Of a DNA stretch of 11,986 bases, positions 1-5,883 are shown in pieces (position 1 is the first letter of the stretch; each line of letters begins with the position of its first letter). Below the pieces are notes generated by a model. It was given only the letters and a program-made list of their open reading frames with translations, searched no databases and was not told the DNA's origin. The translations under genes were made by a program, and so were the position numbers. The stretch is from Frondihabitans sp. (GTDB lineage Bacteria > Actinomycetota > Actinomycetes > Actinomycetales > Microbacteriaceae): the NCBI GenBank assembly GCA_025464735.1, contig JAODMX010000347.1, forward strand, positions 1 through 11,986, in the 5' to 3' direction.

Positions 1-586
1 TCATCGCAAGCTTTGTGCCCGCGCTCGTGATCGACGGAGCGGCGGTCACGCGCGCCTTGAGCGCCAGCCCGAGGATGACGATCGACTTGTCGTAGGTCAC
101 GTGGCCTTTGGTGAGCGTGATGTTGCCCCCGACATCCTGGACCAGCGTCGTTTTGTTGAGCGCTGACTCGTCGACGCTGAGAGTCGCTGTGACCGGCCCT
201 GTCGTGCCTCCGGCCTTGAGCGGGACATTGGTTACATCGGCCGTGAAACGAATCGGCACGTTCGACACGACAAGGTCATGCGAGGTGAGTGTGACGTTGT
301 CGAGACGGCCGTTCAGTGCCTGGAGGATCGCCGAAAAACCGTGAATCGTCACCCCAACCTCTCCGGTCGTGCCGGACGGCAGTGACGACTCGATCTCCTT
401 CTCCGCGCGCCCCTCTGCGTAGGTGCGCACAGCGATGTCGGCGACGACCGCGGCGATGGCAAGGACGACGACGAGTACAACGACGACGATCATGAAGATC
501 GTGAACCCCCGGCCGCGACGGCCGTCGTAATTGGGCTCGAAGAACTCGTCGAGGTTGTCGCCCCCTGCGCCTCGGGAATCGGTCAT
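1..586 (-). CDS. LmeA/DUF2993-family membrane-anchored protein, 3' end missing
   Basis: About 195 residues are visible before the gene leaves the window. The start is ATG at 586, with an AAAGG-type Shine-Dalgarno inside the end of argS; the argS stop is 2 bp upstream, so the genes are probably co-transcribed and perhaps translationally coupled. The N-terminus is acidic and Gly-rich, followed by a basic RRGR stretch and one hydrophobic helix at about residues 29-48 (FTIFMIVVVVLVVVLAIAAV), giving an anchored protein with an outside domain. The exported part has the DUF2993 pattern: an AEK-I-SSLP start, a VTIHGFSAILQALNG segment (compare GFPFLxQxLxG), then alternating beta-strand-like stretches. 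Mycobacterial LmeA of this family binds phospholipid and takes part in lipoglycan synthesis; a lipid-binding role here is inferred. No frameshift is visible in the part present. Confidence 0.8.
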   Translation of the reverse strand, partial: MTDSRGAGGDNLDEFFEPNYDGRRGRGFTIFMIVVVVLVVVLAIAAVVADIAVRTYAEGRAEKEIESSLPSGTTGEVGVTIHGFSAILQALNGRLDNVTLTSHDLVVSNVPIRFTADVTNVPLKAGGTTGPVTATLSVDESALNKTTLVQDVGGNITLTKGHVTYDKSIVILGLALKARVTAAPSITSAGTKLAM

Positions 587-588
587 GG

Positions 589-2265
589 CTACATCCTTTC
601 AGGCGCTGAGACGCCCAGAAGGCCGAGACCGTTGCGGATCACCTGCCCTGCGGCGTCGTTAAGCCACAGTCGGGTGCGGTGCAGGTCGGTGATCTCCTCG
701 TCGCCGAGTGGCGTCACTCGGCACGAGTCGTACCAGCGGTGGTAGGTGCCCGCGACCTCTTCGACGTACCGCGCGACCCGGTGCGGCTCGCGCAGCTCTG
801 CCGCCTGCTGAACGACGCGCGGAAGCTCGGAGAGAGCGCCAAGCAGGGCGGCCTCCGTCGGGTGCGTGAGAAGCGACGCGTCGAACGCACTTCGGGTGAC
901 GCCGGCTGCCTCGGCGTTGCGCGCGACCGCCTGTGTCCGGGCGTGGGCGTACTGCACGTAGAAGACGGGGTTGTCGTTGCTGCGCTTCGCGAGCAGGTCG
1001 AGATCGATGTCGATCATGGAGTCGGCAGAGGACCGCACCAGCGAATAGCGACCCGCGTCGACTCCCACCGCGTCGACCAGGTCTTCCATCGTGACGACCG
1101 TGCCCGCGCGCTTCGACATGCGCACGGGCTCGCCGTCGCGGACGAGATTGACGAGCTGACCGATCAGGATCTCGAGGTTGACCCCCGGCGTGTCACCGAA
1201 CGCCGCACACATGGCCATCATCCGACCGATGTAACCGTGGTGGTCGGCGCCCAGCATGATCAGATTGCGCTCGAAACCGCGTTCCCGCTTGTCGAGATAA
1301 TAGGCGAGGTCGCCGGCGATATAGGCCGCTTCGCCGTCGCTCTTGATGATGACGCGGTCTCTGTCGTCGCCGAACGACGTCGTGCGGAGCCAGGTGGCAC
1401 CATCCGCCTCGTAGACGTGCCCGAGTTCGCGGAGGCGCTCGACGGCGCGCTCGACGGCGTGGGACTCGTGCAGAGAGTTCTCATGGAAGTAGACGTCGAA
1501 ATCGACGCCGAAATCGTGCAACGACTTCTTGATATCGGCGAACATGAACTCGACTCCGACGGCGCGGAAGAGCTCTTGCGCCTCCTCGCGAGGCAGGTCG
1601 ACCACGTCGCCGTCGTAGGTGTCGAGGACCCGGGCAGCGATCTCCGTGATGTAGTCCCCGCCGTAGCCATCTTCAGGTGTCGGCTCGCCGAGAGCGCTCG
1701 CCAGAAGGCTCCGCGCGAAGCGATCGATCTGCGCGCCGTGATCGTTGAAGTAGTACTCGCGCGTCACCACCCCGCCGACCGCCTGGAAGATTCTCGCCAG
1801 GCTGTCACCGACGGCAGCCCACCGCACGCCGCCGATGTGGATCGGGCCGGTCGGGTTCGCCGAGACGAACTCGAGGTCGATGCGCACACCCTCGTAGTAG
1901 GTACCCGTGCCATAGCTCGCGCCCTGTTCGACGATGGACTTGGCGAGGACGCCCGCGGCCGCGGCTTCGAGCGTGATGTTGATGAACCCGGGGCCCGCGA
2001 CGTCGACCGTCGCAATGCCGTCCTCCTCCATGAGTTCAGCCGCGATCTCAGTCGCCAACTCACGAGGGTTCGTTCCGACTCGCTTCGCGAACTTCATGGC
2101 GATGTTCGACGCCCAGTCCCCGTGATCGCGATTCTTCGGGCGCTCCAGAACGGCGTCGGCGAGCGTCACCTCGACCACCGGCGCATCGCTCTCGGCGCCG
2201 CGTCGGCGCTCGACGACGCCCTGGACGACGGCGAGCAAGGAGGCGGAGAGTTCAGCGGGAGTCAC
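589..2265 (-). CDS. argS: arginyl-tRNA synthetase
   Basis: Cytoplasmic class I aminoacyl-tRNA synthetase that joins arginine to tRNA-Arg using ATP; 558 residues, normal for the family. The N-terminal tRNA-recognition (Arg_S) domain covers about residues 1-95 and includes [10 protein letters not shown] and GPGFINI. The Rossmann catalytic domain has [12 protein letters not shown] with HIGG at 143-146, the form of the HIGH signature usual in actinobacteria, the [17 protein letters not shown] stretch, and MSKRAG at 383-388 as the KMSKS loop. The C-terminal DALR anticodon-binding domain contains [11 protein letters not shown] chose GTG at 2265. The open frame continues to 2586, but the extra 107 residues lack family similarity and overlap the divergent lipoprotein gene, and a TAGGAT -10 lies 8 nt before this GTG, which suggests a leaderless message. 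It is followed after 2 bp by the LmeA-like gene. Confidence 0.97.
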   Translation of the reverse strand: MTPAELSASLLAVVQGVVERRRGAESDAPVVEVTLADAVLERPKNRDHGDWASNIAMKFAKRVGTNPRELATEIAAELMEEDGIATVDVAGPGFINITLEAAAAGVLAKSIVEQGASYGTGTYYEGVRIDLEFVSANPTGPIHIGGVRWAAVGDSLARIFQAVGGVVTREYYFNDHGAQIDRFARSLLASALGEPTPEDGYGGDYITEIAARVLDTYDGDVVDLPREEAQELFRAVGVEFMFADIKKSLHDFGVDFDVYFHENSLHESHAVERAVERLRELGHVYEADGATWLRTTSFGDDRDRVIIKSDGEAAYIAGDLAYYLDKRERGFERNLIMLGADHHGYIGRMMAMCAAFGDTPGVNLEILIGQLVNLVRDGEPVRMSKRAGTVVTMEDLVDAVGVDAGRYSLVRSSADSMIDIDLDLLAKRSNDNPVFYVQYAHARTQAVARNAEAAGVTRSAFDASLLTHPTEAALLGALSELPRVVQQAAELREPHRVARYVEEVAGTYHRWYDSCRVTPLGDEEITDLHRTRLWLNDAAGQVIRNGLGLLGVSAPERM

Positions 2266-2273
2266 GGTCGACA

Positions 2274-2279
2274 ATCCTA
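2274..2279 (-). promoter_or_regulatory. argS -10 box (TAGGAT), leaderless start
   Basis: Read on the minus strand, TAGGAT is followed by 8 nt and then the GTG of argS. This matches the actinobacterial TAnnnT -10 consensus and would place the first transcribed base at or next to the start codon. The -35 region is weak (CCGACC at 17 bp spacing). The same bases could act as a TAGGA Shine-Dalgarno at 9 nt spacing, so start mapping is needed to decide. Confidence 0.5.
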
Positions 2280-2333
2280 CCGGGGCGCCCTGCGGTGGTC
2301 GGATGCCCTGTGGAATGCGCGAGGATGGTCTGC

Positions 2334-2942
2334 ATGCCCACGGCCTTCCGATCGCTGCCCGTCCGTGTCCTCGGTGCCACCGCGCTGGTCCTCCTGGGGT
2401 CGTCCATCCTCGCGGGCTGCACGTCCGATCCCGTGGCGCAGCCTGCGTCCACGCCGACGAAGGCCGACCAGCGGCCCTCCGCAGCCGCGTCTTCGAAGCC
2501 GACCACCTCGGCTCCTGCGCTCGTCTCGACCCCGCTGTCCATCCCATGCGACACGCTGGTTCCGGCAGCGACGGTCTCGTCAGCAACTCCCGGCATGACG
2601 GCTGTGGCCGCCGCCGCCCCCGCGAACACGGACGCGGCCGTCATCAGCTCGTACGGCGGCACCGTGTGCTCGTGGAAGAGCGCGAGCGGCGACACCATGT
2701 CGCTGGCCGTCGGGCAGTTCGACGACGCAAGCCTGACCAAGCTGAAAAACAGCCTGGTCACGTCGAGCAATCCGGTGCCGACCTACAACGGCGAGGGCTA
2801 CTTCAAGCTGGAGGGCAAGACCGGCACGGCCGAGGCATTCTCGGGGAGCTACTGGATCGTCGCCATCTCCGACACCTTCCCCGAACCCGGCGGAGCCGAG
2901 CCCATCGTCGACGCCGCGATCAGCGCACTCACCAAGCGCTAG
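2334..2942 (+). CDS. putative secreted lipoprotein of unknown function
   Basis: 202 residues. The N-terminus is a lipoprotein signal: basic residues at positions 6 and 11, a hydrophobic core ([14 protein letters not shown]), and lipobox L-A-G-C with the lipidated Cys at 29. A low-complexity Ser/Thr/Pro/Ala linker follows at about 30-68, then a small domain of about 130 residues holding two further cysteines, C72 (IPCDTL) and C112 (TVCSW), which could form a disulfide outside the cell. The early PC-x-L and later C-x-W resemble DUF3558-type actinobacterial lipoproteins, but I am not certain of that family. The ATG at 2334 is preceded by GAGGA at 8 nt spacing; an ATG 9 nt upstream is possible but worse placed. 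The gene diverges from argS with 68 bp between starts, has no operon partner, and its role cannot be inferred from context. Confidence 0.85.
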   Translation: MPTAFRSLPVRVLGATALVLLGSSILAGCTSDPVAQPASTPTKADQRPSAAASSKPTTSAPALVSTPLSIPCDTLVPAATVSSATPGMTAVAAAAPANTDAAVISSYGGTVCSWKSASGDTMSLAVGQFDDASLTKLKNSLVTSSNPVPTYNGEGYFKLEGKTGTAEAFSGSYWIVAISDTFPEPGGAEPIVDAAISALTKR

Positions 2943-2973
2943 CGCGCTCACGCCCGCGTCCCTTCTGACGTTG

Positions 2974-2997
2974 GCGTCCGCGCGTCCGCGCGTCCGC
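2974..2997. repeat. 8-bp microsatellite, three perfect copies
   Basis: The unit GCGTCCGC occurs three times in direct tandem in the convergent gap between the lipoprotein gene and the PdxH-like gene (2943-3105). Apart from it, that gap holds only a 13-bp palindrome, TGCGAGACTCGCA at 3062-3074, and no convincing T-tailed terminator or gene. Confidence 0.7.
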
Positions 2998-3105
2998 AGG
3001 ACTCCACAACACGCCACTCACTTTCGACTGGGCCGACCACTTCCGGAGTTAAGCCGCGCGCTGCGAGACTCGCAAGGCTCGGGGAAGCGACCGTCCCCAC
3101 CTAAC

Positions 3106-3771
3106 TCACGGCCAGAGCTGCGTCTTCGTCCACTCCGCACCCGAACGGTCGTAGCGCAGCCGCACCTGGTCGCGACCCGTCGTCGCCTGCCAGAACTCGA
3201 CCGACGTCGGCGCGACGCGATAGGCGATCCAGTCACCAGGAGCGAACGAGTCGTCGCGGGCGATCTGTTCCTTTGCCTCAGCCAGACGAACCCGGGCCTT
3301 CTCGGGGTTGTCGATGGGAGCGCTCTGCGGCATCGCCACCGCCACGGCTCGGGAGTCGGGATGCCTCTCGGTGAAGTCGCGGGCGCTGACATCGCGAGGT
3401 CCGTGGGAGGCCTCCCCCAGGATCCTGATCTGCCGGCCCTGCTCCCGCCAATAAAATGTCAGCGCGACGCGCGGGTTCTGATTGAGCTGACGCCCCTTCG
3501 GGCTGAGCGACGACGAGGCGAACCAGAACGCCTCATCGACGTCCTTGAGAAGGAGCGTCCTGGCCGTCACATTGCCATCGCGGGTGGTGGTGGCGAGCGT
3601 CATCGCGTGCGGCTGAACGACACCCGAGTCGACGGCCTGCGTCAACCAGCTCATGAATAGGGGCAGAGGCGCCTCGGGGGTGTCGGCAGGATCGAAGGCC
3701 GGCATGTCGACCGGGAAGACCTTGGCCTGGCGAAGAATCTGGCGAAGGGACGGGCCATCACTGTCGGTCAC
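3106..3771 (-). CDS. pyridoxamine 5'-phosphate oxidase family flavoprotein (PdxH-like)
   Basis: 221 residues, the usual length for PdxH, which oxidises pyridoxine/pyridoxamine 5'-phosphate to PLP with FMN. The split-barrel core is clear: AMTLATTTRDGNVTARTLLLKD (FMN strand and K76), then SPKGRQLNQNPRVALTFYW, then RQIRILGEAS. The C-terminal dimerisation/substrate segment VEFWQATTGRDQVRLRY matches the E. coli FWQ...R.H.R motif. Against E. coli PdxH by eye, the PLP ligands K72, R133, S137 and R197 are kept (K76, R136, S140, R200), but Y129 is Asp132 and H199 is Gln202. Substrate or activity may therefore differ; a PhzG-like or other FMN oxidase is an alternative. The start is GTG 3771: the frame matches family length, but the GGAGG lies only 1 nt before it, so initiation is uncertain (an in-frame GTG lies 15 bp upstream). 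No partner gene is adjacent. Confidence 0.87.
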   Translation of the reverse strand: MTDSDGPSLRQILRQAKVFPVDMPAFDPADTPEAPLPLFMSWLTQAVDSGVVQPHAMTLATTTRDGNVTARTLLLKDVDEAFWFASSSLSPKGRQLNQNPRVALTFYWREQGRQIRILGEASHGPRDVSARDFTERHPDSRAVAVAMPQSAPIDNPEKARVRLAEAKEQIARDDSFAPGDWIAYRVAPTSVEFWQATTGRDQVRLRYDRSGAEWTKTQLWP

Positions 3772-3831
3772 GCCTCCAGACTGCACCCACCGGCGCCACC
3801 GCGCTGGTGCAGAACGCGCGCCCCGTGCTGC

Positions 3832-3837
3832 TAACGT
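3832..3837 (+). promoter_or_regulatory. candidate -10 box for tRNA-Arg (TAACGT)
   Basis: TAACGT fits TAnnnT and ends 13 bp before the mature tRNA 5' end, leaving room for a leader of a few nucleotides that RNase P would remove. I see no clear -35. Confidence 0.35.
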
Positions 3838-3850
3838 TGAACCACTCCTG

Positions 3851-3922
3851 GCCCCCATAGCTCAGGGGATAGAGCACTGCCCTCCGGAGGCAGGGGCCGC
3901 AGTTCGAATCTGCGTGGGGGCA
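3851..3922 (+). tRNA. tRNA-Arg, anticodon CCG
   Basis: A complete cloverleaf can be folded by hand. The acceptor stem is GCCCCCA (3851-3857) with TGGGGGC (3915-3921), 7 perfect pairs. The D arm is GCTC/GAGC. The anticodon arm is CTGCC-CTCCGGA-GGCAG, with T33 and CCG at 34-36, reading the CGG Arg codon. The variable loop is GGGC, and the T arm is CGCAG-TTCGAAT-CTGCG. The discriminator is A3922; no CCA is encoded, as the next bases are CGA. It is charged by the ArgRS encoded in the same window. Confidence 0.97.
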
Positions 3923-3974
3923 CGAGCCATTTTGGTGTGTTCGGGTCGCGGCCGGTGGCCGCCACCCTCCCACC

Positions 3975-4095
3975 GGGCCGCAGTGCCTGATTCGCCGTGT
4001 CCCCTGGACACGCCAGGCCGCAGTGCCTGATTCGCCGTGTCCCCTGGACACGCCGGGCCGCAGTGCTCGTTGCGGCGTGTCCGGCGGACACGCCG
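3975..4095. repeat. three 40-bp tandem palindromic units
   Basis: Units start at about 3976, 4016 and 4056 with an exact 40-bp period. Units 1 and 2 are identical over 39 bases (GGCCGCAGTGCCTGATTCGC, then CGTGTCCCCTGGACACGCC). Unit 3 shares the first ten bases and the GTGTCC...GGACACGCC core but differs between. Every unit can fold into a hairpin. The block fills most of the 208-bp gap between the tRNA and ynfA. Just before it is another imperfect hairpin, CCGGTGG/CCACCGG (3952-3958 with 3970-3976, 11-nt loop). No T-run follows, so these are not classical terminators, though they may contribute to ending tRNA transcription. They look like intergenic REP-type elements. Confidence 0.85.
4073..4095. 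repeat. perfect 10-bp inverted repeat in the third unit
   Basis: CGGCGTGTCC and GGACACGCCG flank the 3-nt loop GGC, giving a very stable hairpin. It ends 24 bp before the -10 element of ynfA, so it lies in that gene's -35 region and could also be a protein-binding site. Confidence 0.75.
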
Positions 4096-4118
4096 AGGTG
4101 GCCGGGGTGGTTCGCCGC

Positions 4119-4124
4119 GATACT
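4119..4124 (+). promoter_or_regulatory. ynfA -10 box (GATACT), leaderless start
   Basis: GATACT (5 of 6 to TATACT) is followed by 6 nt and then the ATG of the YnfA gene. No Shine-Dalgarno precedes the ATG, so a leaderless message is the simplest reading. A good -35 is not seen. Confidence 0.5.
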
Positions 4125-4130
4125 TGGCGC

Positions 4131-4475
4131 ATGGGCATCGTCCGCGTCGTCGTTTTATTCGTGCTGGCCGCAGCCGCCGAGATCGGCGGCTCGTTCCTGA
4201 TTTGGCAATCGGTCCGCGAAGGCAAGGCCTGGTGGTGGGCCGGCCTCGGCGTGATGGCCCTCGGAGCCTACGGCTTCATCGCCACCCTGCAGGCCGACGC
4301 AAGCTTCGGCCGGATCCTGGCCGCCTACGGAGGAGTATTCGTCGCGGGAGCTCTCGTCTGGGCTGTCATCTTCGACCGCTTCAGACCCGACCGCTGGGAC
4401 ATCATCGGCGCCGTCATCTGCCTCCTGGGGGTCGCCGTGATCATGTTCGCACCCCACGCACGAGAAACGACCTGA
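4131..4475 (+). CDS. YnfA/UPF0060 family small membrane protein
   Basis: 114 residues, slightly longer than the usual 108-112. It has four predicted membrane helices: about 3-21 ([20 protein letters not shown]), 30-49, 60-80 ([19 protein letters not shown]) and 90-108. The family hallmarks are present: the intramembrane Glu in AAAEIGG of helix 1, the [17 protein letters not shown] block, and [20 protein letters not shown], which closely matches E. coli YnfA. YnfA belongs to the small-multidrug-resistance branch of the DMT superfamily and acts as a dimer; efflux of cationic compounds has been reported for some members, but the substrate here is unknown. ATG 4131 gives the correct family N-terminus; the frame is open upstream, but that part is repeat DNA. 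The stop codon lies inside the downstream hairpin. Confidence 0.92.
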   Translation: MGIVRVVVLFVLAAAAEIGGSFLIWQSVREGKAWWWAGLGVMALGAYGFIATLQADASFGRILAAYGGVFVAGALVWAVIFDRFRPDRWDIIGAVICLLGVAVIMFAPHARETT

Positions 4476-4497
4476 CGCAAGAAAACGTCAGGTCGTT
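4466..4497. terminator. 12-bp hairpin between convergent genes
   Basis: AACGACCTGACG (4466-4477) pairs perfectly with CGTCAGGTCGTT (4486-4497) across an 8-nt loop. It overlaps the ynfA stop and lies 38 bp past the end of the opposing 71-residue gene, so it could serve both directions. Neither side has a strong T-run, which is common for actinobacterial terminators. Confidence 0.65.
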
Positions 4498-4534
4498 CGA
4501 AATATCGAGGGGCTCCCGCCCGCGAGCCAGCTCC

Positions 4535-4750
4535 TCAGGAGTACGTCAGCGCTATGACGGCGACGTCGAGTGAGCCGTACGCGCCCTCGGCCCGAGTAGC
4601 GCTTCGAACTCGCCCGCGAAGCACCTCGTACCGCCCCTCGTTCTCTTTCACGAAACCGATGACTCCCGCCGTCGGCGTCGACACGCGGCTGAAACCGTCG
4701 CCGAGTGGCACGACCTCCGCACGCGACGTGCGTTCCAGAACAGCACCCAT
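4535..4750 (-). CDS. 71-residue hypothetical protein
   Basis: I do not recognise the family. The start is ATG 4750, preceded by GGAGG at 5 nt spacing, one of the best ribosome binding sites in the window; an in-frame ATG at 4768 has no such site. The protein is soluble-looking with no signal or membrane segment: an N-terminal half with VPLGDGFSRVSTPTAGVIGFVKENEGRYEVLRG and a C-terminal AEGAYGSLDVAVIALTYS. The alternation of hydrophobic residues with Gly/Asp turns suggests a small all-beta domain. The gene stands alone: convergent with ynfA across a hairpin and about 150 bp from the exporter gene upstream. A 20-bp palindrome overlapping a -10-like TACTGT sits upstream. The strong ribosome binding site and clean flanks are the evidence that it is real. 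Confidence 0.7.
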   Translation of the reverse strand: MGAVLERTSRAEVVPLGDGFSRVSTPTAGVIGFVKENEGRYEVLRGRVRSATRAEGAYGSLDVAVIALTYS

Positions 4751-4807
4751 GGTGTCCTCCCTCAACATCGTTGTCGGCCACCGATCCCCAAGTGGCTACA
4801 AGACTGA

Positions 4808-4830
4808 ACAGTACGCCTCTTGAGGGGTAC
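4808..4830 (-). promoter_or_regulatory. operator-like palindrome with overlapping -10, upstream of the 71-residue gene
   Basis: GTACGCCTCTTGAGGGGTAC at 4811-4830 is an inverted repeat with one mismatched pair (GTAC-n-CCTC / GAGG-n-GTAC, centre TT). Read on the minus strand its end merges into TACTGT (4813-4808), a TAnnnT -10 candidate about 58 bp before the start codon, so the palindrome fills most of the spacer between -35 and -10. That geometry suits a repressor site. The candidate -35, TTCTTT, is poor. Confidence 0.4.
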
Positions 4831-4901
4831 AAAGAACCCCGGAAGACCCAGGAATACGCTGTGTGAGGCACTGATTTCGGGTGACAGCTCAATGAGCACG
4901 C

Positions 4902-5771
4902 TCACATTGCGACGACAGCGCTGCCATCGGGCTCACGCCCCTCCCGTCGCAACGTGATTGCGATGCTCGCCAGGGTCACGAGACCCAGCGCTACGACGTC
5001 CCGAACGCTCAGGCTCTGCCCGATGACGACGAATCCGGCGATCGCGGCGACTGCTGGCCCCAGGCTCGAGAAGACGCCGAACACTCTCGTGGGCAAGCTT
5101 CGCAGTGCGATCATCTCGAGCGCGTACGGCAGCGCCGAGGTGAGCACTGCGACCACGAGGAACACGATGACGAGCCCCGGATCCGCCGCGATCGCCGACA
5201 CCGCCGGTCCCGCTCCGAACGGCGCCACCACAATCGCCGCCACAACGATCGCGACAACGAGACCGTCGATCCCCTCAATGGCCCTGCCGACACGTGAACT
5301 GGCGAGGATGTATGCCGCCCAGAACGCAGCGGCACCGAACGCCAGCAGAACACCACCCACGGCGATCGCCCCGGTGGAGCCGAGCCCCAGGAGGACCACC
5401 CCGCCGAACGCCACGACGGCCCACAGGGCGTCGCGCCAGCGCCTCGTCTGCACGAGGGCCAGCACGAGCGGTCCGGTGAATTCGAGAGTGACGGCGACAC
5501 CGAGCGGGATCCTGGCGATCGCAAGGTAGATGAGCGAATTCATGCCCGCGAGGGCCAGACCCAGTACCACGGCCGAGAGCCATTGACGCCTCGTCCACGT
5601 GGCGACGCGCGGCCGGATGACGATGACCAGGATGACGGCGGCGAACACCAGGCGAAGGGTTGCGGCACCGGTTGGTCCGACCTCATCGAAACGCGTCCGC
5701 GCGAATGCGCTGCCGAACTGTAGTGAGACGATCGCGCCCGTCGCGAGGAGCGGAGCAGGGACGCGAAGCAC
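4902..5771 (-). CDS. EamA/DMT-family exporter, RhtA-like
   Basis: 289 residues forming two EamA halves (about 5-136 and 145-278) with ten predicted membrane helices, as in the 10-TMS drug/metabolite exporters. It resembles E. coli RhtA, the threonine/homoserine exporter, along most of its length: ATLRLVFAAVIL, LALAGMNSLIYLAIARIPLGVAVTLEFTGPLVLAL (residues 73-106), FWAAYILASSRVG, and ALPYALEMIALRSLPTRVFGVFSSLGPAVAA in the second half. Amino-acid or related metabolite efflux at the inner membrane is inferred; the substrate cannot be read from sequence. The start is GTG 5771, consistent with family length; a GGGAA lies directly against it, so ribosome binding is poor, and a GTTAAT hexamer 6 nt upstream may mean a leaderless message. 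It diverges from the TPM gene across about 112 bp. Confidence 0.9.
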   Translation of the reverse strand: MLRVPAPLLATGAIVSLQFGSAFARTRFDEVGPTGAATLRLVFAAVILVIVIRPRVATWTRRQWLSAVVLGLALAGMNSLIYLAIARIPLGVAVTLEFTGPLVLALVQTRRWRDALWAVVAFGGVVLLGLGSTGAIAVGGVLLAFGAAAFWAAYILASSRVGRAIEGIDGLVVAIVVAAIVVAPFGAGPAVSAIAADPGLVIVFLVVAVLTSALPYALEMIALRSLPTRVFGVFSSLGPAVAAIAGFVVIGQSLSVRDVVALGLVTLASIAITLRREGREPDGSAVVAM

Positions 5772-5785
5772 TTCCCAATTAACTC

Positions 5786-5814
5786 ATGCCAACGACACAT
5801 GTGGTGGATAGAAT
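5786..5814 (+). promoter_or_regulatory. sigma-70-type promoter of the TPM gene
   Basis: The -35 ATGCCA (5786-5791, 4 of 6 to TTGACA) is separated by 17 bp from the -10 TAGAAT (5809-5814, 5 of 6 to TATAAT). This is the best vegetative promoter in the window. Transcription would begin near 5821, leaving a leader of about 60 nt. Confidence 0.6.
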
Positions 5815-5883
5815 CCCGGCTAAAGGGATGCCGGCGGCCGGGTCGCCTGCCTCCATCAATTCGAGTTCCGAATGGGGAGCATC

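Noticed and set aside
2266..2586. In-frame N-terminal extension of argS by 107 residues
   Set aside because: Composition is Arg/Pro/Trp-rich and unlike ArgRS, it overlaps the divergent lipoprotein gene, and the TAGGAT signal points to GTG 2265.
679..2598. 639-residue open frame on the plus strand
   Set aside because: It is antisense to argS, lacks any domain, and is a by-product of high GC content in a gene with strong codon bias.
3062..3074. TGCGAGACTCGCA palindrome as terminator
   Set aside because: A one-base loop cannot form a normal hairpin and no T-run follows; it could at most be a protein site.
3975..4095. CRISPR array
   Set aside because: The 40-bp units are head-to-tail with no unique spacers between them, and no cas genes are present.
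3851..4130. Integrated element attachment site at the tRNA
   Set aside because: No integrase, no full-length duplicate of the tRNA 3' end and no foreign gene content; only a 10-base match.
4887..4897. GCTC-AAT-GAGC hairpin after the exporter gene
   Set aside because: The 4-bp stem is too short to distinguish from chance.
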